Source: Arsenicicoccus cauae
Lineage (GTDB): Bacteria > Actinomycetota > Actinomycetes > Actinomycetales > Dermatophilaceae
Length of the DNA stretch: 64,000 nt
Direction of reading: 5' to 3'
Assembly: GCF_009707125.1 (NCBI RefSeq)
Contig: NZ_WLVL01000040.1
Location: 62,001-126,000, forward strand
The first letter of the stretch is position 1. The number at the start of each line of letters is the position of its first letter. A program made the translations under genes and the position numbers. Positions 58,957 through 64,000 of this stretch are shown piece after piece. Below the pieces are notes generated by a model that was not told the origin of the DNA, made no database searches, and was given only the letters and a program-made list of their open reading frames with translations.

Positions 58957-60352
58957 AGGGGTGGGGGCGCAGACGCAGCGGCGCGACCTCGTTCTCGGTC
59001 TTCCAGTCGATCCAGGTGCGGATCAGGTCCTCGGTGAAGACGTCGCCCTCGAGCAGGAACTCGTGGTCCTTCTCCAGCGCCGTGAGGACCTCCTCGAGGG
59101 TGCAGGGCACCTGCTCGATCTGCTCGTGCTCCTCCGGGGGCAGCTCGTAGAGGTCCTTGTCGATCGGCTCCGGCGGCTCGATGCGGTTCTTGATGCCGTC
59201 CAGGCCGGCCATCAGCTGCGCGGCGAAAGCCAGGTAGGGGTTGGCCGAGGGGTCCGGGATGCGGAACTCGATGCGCTTGGCCTTGGGGCTCGTGCCGGCG
59301 ATCGGGATGCGGATGCAGGCCGAGCGGTTGCGGGCAGAGTAGACCAGGTTGACCGGGGCCTCGAAGCCGGGCACCAGGCGGTGGTAGGAGTTGGCGCTGG
59401 GGTTGGTGAACGCCAGCAGGGCCGGGGCGTGCTTGAGCAGACCACCGATGTACCACCGGGCGATGTCGGACAGGCCGCCGTAGCCCTGCTCGTCGTAGAA
59501 CAGCGGCTTGCCGTCCTTCCACAGGGACTGGTGCGTGTGCATGCCGGAGCCGTTGTCGCCGAAGATCGGCTTGGGCATGAAGGTGGCGGTCTTGCCCTCC
59601 TCCCACACGGTGTTCTTCACGACGTACTTGAACTTCATGATGTCGTCGCCGGAGTGGAGCAGGGTGTTGAACTTGTAGTTGATCTCCTGCTGACCGGCGG
59701 TGCCCACCTCGTGGTGGCTGCGCTCGACCTCCAGCCCGACCCGGTCCAGGTTGAGGCAGATCCTGTCGCGGGTGTCGGCGAAGTGGTCCACCGGCGGCAC
59801 CGGGAAGTAGCCGCCCTTGAACGCCGTCTTGTAGCCGCGGTTGCCGCCCTCCTCCTCGCGACCGGAGTTCCAGGCCGCCTCGACCGAGTCGATCGCGTAG
59901 AACGAGGTCTGGGCGTTGTTGGCGTAACGGATGTCGTCGAAGACGTAGAACTCCGCCTCGGCACCGAAGTAGGCGGTGTCGGCGATGCCCGTGGACCTGA
60001 GGTAAGCCTCGGCCTTGATGGCGATGTTGCGGGGGTCGCGGCTGTACGGCTCGTCGGTGAACGGGTCGACGATCGAGAAGTTCATGATCAGCGTCTTCTC
60101 GGCGCGGAAGGGGTCGAGGTAGGCCGTCTTGACGTCCGGCAGAAGCTTCATGTCGGACTCGTGGATCGCCTGGAAGCCGCGGATCGAGGAGCCGTCGAAG
60201 GCCTGGCCCTCCGTGAAGAAGTCCTCGTCGAGCGACTTGGCCGGCACGTTGAAGTGCTGCATCACGCCCGGCAGGTCACAGAACCGGATGTCGACGAACT
60301 TGACGTCCTCGTCCTTGATGAAAGTCAGGACCTCTTCAGGGGTGCTGAACAC
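58928..60352 (-). CDS. glnA1: Glutamine synthetase type I, adenylylation-regulated
   Basis: 474 residues, class I-beta, the main ammonium-assimilating enzyme. [70 protein letters not shown] are the catalytic sites. Tyr402 in [11 protein letters not shown] is the residue modified by GlnE. GTG 60352 is fixed by AGGAGG five nt before. Controlled by a GlnR box 88 bp upstream. A phage-like island is inserted at its last codons without altering the protein. Confidence 0.96.
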   Translation of the reverse strand: MFSTPEEVLTFIKDEDVKFVDIRFCDLPGVMQHFNVPAKSLDEDFFTEGQAFDGSSIRGFQAIHESDMKLLPDVKTAYLDPFRAEKTLIMNFSIVDPFTDEPYSRDPRNIAIKAEAYLRSTGIADTAYFGAEAEFYVFDDIRYANNAQTSFYAIDSVEAAWNSGREEEGGNRGYKTAFKGGYFPVPPVDHFADTRDRICLNLDRVGLEVERSHHEVGTAGQQEINYKFNTLLHSGDDIMKFKYVVKNTVWEEGKTATFMPKPIFGDNGSGMHTHQSLWKDGKPLFYDEQGYGGLSDIARWYIGGLLKHAPALLAFTNPSANSYHRLVPGFEAPVNLVYSARNRSACIRIPIAGTSPKAKRIEFRIPDPSANPYLAFAAQLMAGLDGIKNRIEPPEPIDKDLYELPPEEHEQIEQVPCTLEEVLTALEKDHEFLLEGDVFTEDLIRTWIDWKTENEVAPLRLRPHPYEFEMYFSI

Positions 60353-60439
60353 ATCGTCCTCCTGTGTGTCGTCGGCCCGACTGGCCGACCCGTTGCCCAC
60401 CAACCTAGGGGCAGGCCGTTACCCGACCATGACTCCGAT

Positions 60440-60455
60440 GTTTCCCGCGTGTTAC
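60440..60455 (-). promoter_or_regulatory. GlnR box before glnA1
   Basis: On the minus strand GTAAC-ACGCGG-GAAAC, a full match to the GlnR consensus. Confidence 0.75.
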
Positions 60456-60497
60456 ACGCTGTCCAGCCGGACCCCTCCCGCCGGGTAGCCTGAGGAG

Positions 60498-60962
60498 GTG
60501 GTGGATCGCAGGGACGTCGGTGGGTGGCTCGAGGGGCCGGGTCGGCTGACCCAGCAGGGTGCGTATGCCGGGGAGCGGCTGGGTCTGCCTGCGTCGGGTC
60601 CTGGCGCGATGGCCCCGCTCGGACGCCGCGTCCTGGCCCTGCTCGTCGACTGGCTGCTGTGCTGCGCCATCGCGATCGGGTTGTTGCGCATGCCGGTCGG
60701 CGCCACGGGCCTCGACTCGTTCATCCCGCTCGCGGTGTTCGCCGTCGAGAACGTCCTGCTCGTCGGCACGGCGGGGTGCACCATCGGGCACCGCCTGCTA
60801 GGGCTGCAGGTCCGGCGCGTGGCGGGGGGACCGCTGGGGGTCGTGGGGGCCGCGCTGCGGACCCTCCTGCTCCTGCTGGTCATCCCGCCCGTGGTCTGGG
60901 ACAGCGACGGCCGGGGCTTGCACGACAAGGCCGCCGGCAGCGTCATCGTCCGCACCCGCTGA
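60498..60962 (+). CDS. RDD family membrane protein
   Basis: 154 residues. PLGRRVLALLVDWLLCCAIAIGLL is the first RDD helix, FIPLAVFAVENVLLVGTAGCTIGHRLLGLQV the second, LRTLLLLLVIPPVVWDSDGRGLHDKAAGSVIV the third. Function unknown; it is divergent from glnA1 as Rv2219A is in M. tuberculosis. GTG 60498 is 6 nt from TAGCCT (60486-60491). Confidence 0.87.
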   Translation: MVDRRDVGGWLEGPGRLTQQGAYAGERLGLPASGPGAMAPLGRRVLALLVDWLLCCAIAIGLLRMPVGATGLDSFIPLAVFAVENVLLVGTAGCTIGHRLLGLQVRRVAGGPLGVVGAALRTLLLLLVIPPVVWDSDGRGLHDKAAGSVIVRTR

Positions 60963-60975
60963 CACGCTCGGTCCC

Positions 60976-61034
60976 GCGTCCCCCGTCTCGGCTCGCGTCC
61001 CCCGTCTCGGGCTGCAGCACGAGACGGGGGACGG
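60976..61034. terminator. Hairpin with a duplicated left arm
   Basis: CGTCCCCCGTCTCG occurs at 60978 and again at 60997; the second copy pairs perfectly (14 bp) with CGAGACGGGGGACG at 61021-61034. Convergent genes lie on both sides. Either left copy can pair with the right arm. Confidence 0.7.
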
Positions 61035-61113
61035 CCGCCGAGACCCACGAGGCCGGCCCGGGCGTGATCCTCGTTCCTCGCCCAGGGCCCCCGACCTCCG
61101 CATACGCGCTTCG

Positions 61114-61917
61114 TCAGCGACCGCGCATGCCCTTGCGGTCCACCCGCGTCCGCGTCGGGTCCATCCCCGCCGGGATGCCCGCGCCGGCGCGCATGCCGTT
61201 CATGGCCTTGAGGCGCTTGTTGACCACGCCGACCTCCTCCTTGGTCAGCACCGGCTTGAGGCGCTGCACCTTGGAGGCGAGCTTGCGCACAGGCACCACC
61301 TCGACGTCCCCGCTCTGCCCCTCGGACTCGGCGTCGCCCACCCGCATGAGGTGGACGGGGGAGCCGGAGGCCAGACGCTCGACCTTGCGGCGCTCCTCGA
61401 CGAGCAGCTTCTTGGCGCGAGCGGAGGGGCCCTCTGCGACAAGCACGACACCAGGGCGACCCACGGCGCGGTACAGGGTCGCGACGTTGGTGTAGTCCTG
61501 CCCCTTGGGTCGCCCGTCGGCGGCGATGGGCTGCTGCTCGATGAACCAGCCGCCCCGGCGGATGGAGGACAGTGCGGCCATGGTGGCGCCGGGCTTGCCC
61601 TCGATCATCGAGTAGGCACCGCGGTCGGTGCGTCGGCTCATCACGATCATCGCGGCGAGCGCGGCGAGCGGGATGCCGAGGATGAGGAAGTACCACGGGT
61701 GGCCGACGAGGAAGCCGATGGCGACCATCACCAGCAGCGTCAGGAGCGCGGCGCCGACCATCCACCGGGTGATCGTGGGGTCCACCTGCTTGGCGAAGCC
61801 GTACGCCTGCTTCATCTGGGCGACGCGGCCCGGCTTGTTGGGGTCCTTGGGCGGCTTGGGCGCCTTGGCGCGCCCGAACCGCGACGCCTTCGTGCTGCCG
61901 GATGCTTCTCGTGCCAT
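61114..61917 (-). CDS. DUF4191 membrane protein
   Basis: 267 residues. A basic N terminus (KAPKPPKDPNKPGRVAQMKQAYGFAKQVDP), two transmembrane helices (WMVGAALLTLLVMVAIGFLVG, WYFLILGIPLAALAAMIVM), then a cytoplasmic domain with RGGWFIEQQPIAADGRPKGQDYTNVATLYRAVGRPGVVLVAEG. This is DUF4191 (Rv2219 type), always near lipA; function unknown. ATG 61917 is 7 nt from TAAGAT (61925-61930, minus). Confidence 0.9.
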   Translation of the reverse strand: MAREASGSTKASRFGRAKAPKPPKDPNKPGRVAQMKQAYGFAKQVDPTITRWMVGAALLTLLVMVAIGFLVGHPWYFLILGIPLAALAAMIVMSRRTDRGAYSMIEGKPGATMAALSSIRRGGWFIEQQPIAADGRPKGQDYTNVATLYRAVGRPGVVLVAEGPSARAKKLLVEERRKVERLASGSPVHLMRVGDAESEGQSGDVEVVPVRKLASKVQRLKPVLTKEEVGVVNKRLKAMNGMRAGAGIPAGMDPTRTRVDRKGMRGR

Positions 61918-61959
61918 GGGGCGGATCTTACCGTTCTGTGGTGGTGGGGCCCGGGGGCG

Positions 61960-62970
61960 TCAGCGCTGGGCGAGCAGCGAGGACGCCTCCTGGCGGGTGG
62001 TCTGGTCGGCGGCGTCCGCGAGGTGCGACAGGTGCTCGGGCAGCGGGCGGCCGAACTCGCGCATCGCCTGGCTGTAGAGCTTGCCCGAGCGGTAGGACGA
62101 GCGGACCAGGGGCCCCGCCATGACCGCCTTCATCCCGCGGCCGAGCGCGAGGTCGCGCCAGTGCACGAACTCCTCGGGCTTGACCCACCGGTCGATGGGG
62201 TGGTGCAGCTTGGACGGCCGGAGGTACTGCGTGATCGTCAGGATGTGGCAGCCCGCGTCGACGAGGTCGCCGACGGCCTGCTCGATCTCGGCCTCCCCCT
62301 CGCCCATGCCGAGGATCAGGTTGGACTTGGTGATGAGCCCGGCGTCCTGCGCCATCGACAGGACGCGCAGCGACTTGTCGTAGGTGAAGGCAGGCCGGAT
62401 CCGCTTGAAGATCCGGGGCACGGTCTCGAGGTTGTGCGCGAACACCTCGGGGCGGGCGTCGAAGACCTGCCCGACGAGCTCGGGCCTGGCACCGAAGTCC
62501 GGCGGCAGGATCTCGACCCCCGTGGTGGGGTTGAGCCGGTGGATCTCGCGGATCGTCTCGGCATACAGCCAGGCCGCCCCGTCGGGCTGGTCGTCCCGCG
62601 CGACGCCGGTCACGGTCGCGTAGCGCAGCTGCATCGTCGCGATGCTCTCCGCCACCTTGGTCGGCTCGCCGCGGTCCAGCGCGGTGGGGCGCCCGGTCGC
62701 GATGTCGCAGAAGTCGCAGCGGCGGGTGCAGACGTCACCGCCGATGAGGAAGGTCGCCTCGCGGTCCTCCCAGCACTCGAAGATGTTGGGGCAGGACGCC
62801 TCCTGGCACACCGTGTGCAGGCCCTGGCCCTTGACGCGCGACTGCATCTCGGAGTACTCCGGGCCCATCCTGGCCGTCGTCCGGATCCAGCTCGGCTTGC
62901 GCTCGATGGGGGTCTCCGCGTTGCGCGCCTCGACGCGCAGCATGCGACGACCCTCGGGTGCGACGGTCAT
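61960..62970 (-). CDS. lipA: Lipoyl synthase
   Basis: 336 residues, radical SAM enzyme that inserts sulfur into octanoyl groups on E2 and GcvH. First cluster: [12 protein letters not shown]; radical SAM cluster: [42 protein letters not shown] and C-terminal [10 protein letters not shown] are conserved; the serine of RSSYRSG ligates the auxiliary cluster. ATG 62970 follows AAGGAGCACC. It acts after LipB and serves AceE's complex. Confidence 0.96.
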   Translation of the reverse strand: MTVAPEGRRMLRVEARNAETPIERKPSWIRTTARMGPEYSEMQSRVKGQGLHTVCQEASCPNIFECWEDREATFLIGGDVCTRRCDFCDIATGRPTALDRGEPTKVAESIATMQLRYATVTGVARDDQPDGAAWLYAETIREIHRLNPTTGVEILPPDFGARPELVGQVFDARPEVFAHNLETVPRIFKRIRPAFTYDKSLRVLSMAQDAGLITKSNLILGMGEGEAEIEQAVGDLVDAGCHILTITQYLRPSKLHHPIDRWVKPEEFVHWRDLALGRGMKAVMAGPLVRSSYRSGKLYSQAMREFGRPLPEHLSHLADAADQTTRQEASSLLAQR

Positions 62971-63153
62971 GGTGCTCCTTGCGATCGTGTGCGTCAGGCC
63001 GTATGCCGACCCCTAGCAACCGGCCGAGTCCCGGGGGGCGGGGGCGACCGTTCCCTCAGGGTACGCCGCTGCACCGACACACCCCGAATGCGCCCGTGCG
63101 GGCTCGCCGGGGTCCCAGGAGCCCGGCATGGCCGCCAGGTCTACCGTGGTCTC

Positions 63154-63696
63154 ATGCAGACCCGGCCCTCCGACCCGCGCCCCGACCTCGTCGAGGCCTT
63201 CTGGACCGAGGCGCGGCTGCGCTCCGGCCTTGTCGGGGAGGAGATCTATCAGGGCTTCTCCTCGTCCGCGGCCCTGCGGCCACCGGCCTGGTCCTTCGGT
63301 GACACGAGGGACATGGCCGACGAGCTGTGCGAGCTGGTGCTGGACGGCCGCAAGACGGCGACCTCGTCGCCGAGGTGGGCCTACGAGGAAGCGGACGGAG
63401 GCACCGACGGCACCGACGACGCCGGTGAGCCCCTACCCACGGTCGGGTCGGTCACCATCCTCTGCGACGGGTCCGGCGCGCCGCGGGCGTTGCTGCGCAC
63501 GACCCGCGTCCGGGTGGTGGCGTTCGACGAGGTGGCGGCCGACCACGCGCGCGCCGAGGGTGAGGGTGACCGGTCCTTGGAGGCCTGGCGCCGAGAGCAC
63601 CAGGCGTTCTTGGAACGTGTCGGCGACGGCGAGCAGCCGTTCAGCCCCACCATGGAGGTCGTGCTGGAGGAGTTCGAGGTGCTCGCCCGCGCGTGA
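63154..63696 (+). CDS. ASCH domain protein
   Basis: 180 residues. SFGDTRDMADELCELVLDGRKTATSSPRWAYEE, VGSVTILCDGSGAPRALLRTTRVRVVAFDEVAADHARAEGEGDRSLEAWRREHQAFLE and FSPTMEVVLEEFEVL are the ASCH fold (PUA-like RNA-binding superfamily); some members hydrolyse N4-acetylcytidine. ATG 63154 is 6 nt from TACCGT. Length and the ExxxxW-HxxF pattern fit the YqfB-related DUF437 branch. Confidence 0.85.
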   Translation: MQTRPSDPRPDLVEAFWTEARLRSGLVGEEIYQGFSSSAALRPPAWSFGDTRDMADELCELVLDGRKTATSSPRWAYEEADGGTDGTDDAGEPLPTVGSVTILCDGSGAPRALLRTTRVRVVAFDEVAADHARAEGEGDRSLEAWRREHQAFLERVGDGEQPFSPTMEVVLEEFEVLARA

Positions 63697-63745
63697 CGGC
63701 GGTCCGGTCCGCAGGGGGCGGACGGCATACGCCGTATGCCGGGGG

Positions 63746-64000
63746 TCAGTGCAGCAGATCGGGCAGGACCGTGGTCCCGGTCACGGTGCCGCGCAGCCGC
63801 GCGGCCTCGACCGCCTCGTCCGTGCTCATGTCGAAGACCCTCACCAGGTGGTGCTCGGCGAGGGGGAGGATCTCCTGGACCGTGACGTCCCGGCCCAGCT
63901 CGTGCGACAGGGACGTCACGCCGGCATCGGCGATCCCGCACGGCACGATGACCTGGGCCCAGGACAGGTCGCAGTTGCCGTTGAGCGCAAAGCCGTGCAT
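63746..64000 (-). CDS. lipB: Octanoyltransferase, N-terminal part outside window
   Basis: 84 C-terminal residues. [40 protein letters not shown] is the LipB catalytic region: Cys in IVPCGI attacks octanoyl-ACP, with the Lys/Ser partners outside. It transfers octanoate to lipoyl domains before LipA. The gene continues past 64000. It is followed by lipA at a 775-bp distance with the ASCH gene between on the other strand. Confidence 0.93.
   Translation of the reverse strand: MHGFALNGNCDLSWAQVIVPCGIADAGVTSLSHELGRDVTVQEILPLAEHHLVRVFDMSTDEAVEAARLRGTVTGTTVLPDLLH

Overview
The window is very GC-rich (roughly 70 % by eye), with GTG starts, TANNNT -10 boxes and gene families almost confined to Actinobacteria (DUF3145, DUF3052, DUF4191, FasR, polyphosphate glucokinase, RNase H/acid phosphatase fusion, paired GlnA1/GlnA2 with GlnE). 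It is best read as a chromosomal segment of an actinobacterium of the order Micrococcales, perhaps near the Intrasporangiaceae; genus is not decidable here. Much of the right half keeps the order I recall from Mycobacterium tuberculosis (lipB, lipA, DUF4191, RDD, glnA1, glnE, glnA2; RNase H fusion, zinc ribbon, Nif3; aceE, fasR, fabD).

Layout. 1-7400: FMN reductase (cut by the window edge), PAP2 phosphatase, dusB, a rhodanese divergent from dgt, dnaG and a small partner. 7486-14800: tRNA-Asn, an exported solute-binding lipoprotein, DUF1206 membrane protein, a lipoprotein of unknown function, a CAT-anticodon tRNA, a DUF1800/DUF1501 secreted pair, DUF3145. 14954-19970: fatty-acid synthase II operon fabD-fabH-acpP-fabF behind its regulator fasR. 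20074-25874: glycerophosphodiesterase, aceE, fdhD, DUF3052. 25959-32375: peroxiredoxin, tRNA-Val fused to a nif3/zinc-ribbon/RNase H operon, yaaA divergent from an RNB ribonuclease, RNase P RNA. 32457-38813: two overlapping GGDEF proteins, an MBL hydrolase, ppgK, map, small proteins. 39048-48899: glnA2-glnE, PhoX, and a citX-citG-lipid kinase cluster, then a SanA-like protein. 58928-64000: glnA1, RDD, DUF4191, lipA, ASCH protein, lipB (cut by the window edge).

The accessory part is a 9.95-kb island (48973-58956) inserted at the 3' end of glnA1 and flanked by a 31-bp direct repeat that reproduces the last codons of glnA1. It carries integrase, repressor, excisionase-like protein, a RepA-like ATPase, HNH nuclease, large terminase, portal, MuF-like protein, scaffold, capsid and two connector proteins, but no tail, lysis or recognisable small terminase gene. 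This is the gene content of a capsid-forming phage satellite. Its capsid promoter overlaps a palindrome that looks like a CsoR-family (metal or sulfur sensing) operator.

A second unusual system is a non-coding element of 50-bp tandem units bounded by 11-bp inverted repeats. It occurs twice (26442-26556 and 36093-36307) and in both cases starts at the first base after a TGA stop codon. Regulation is also readable: two GlnR boxes on the two glutamine synthetase genes, a PHO box before phoX, a palindrome at the fabD promoter, and about fifteen genes with a -10 box 6-9 nt from the start codon, as expected of leaderless mRNAs.
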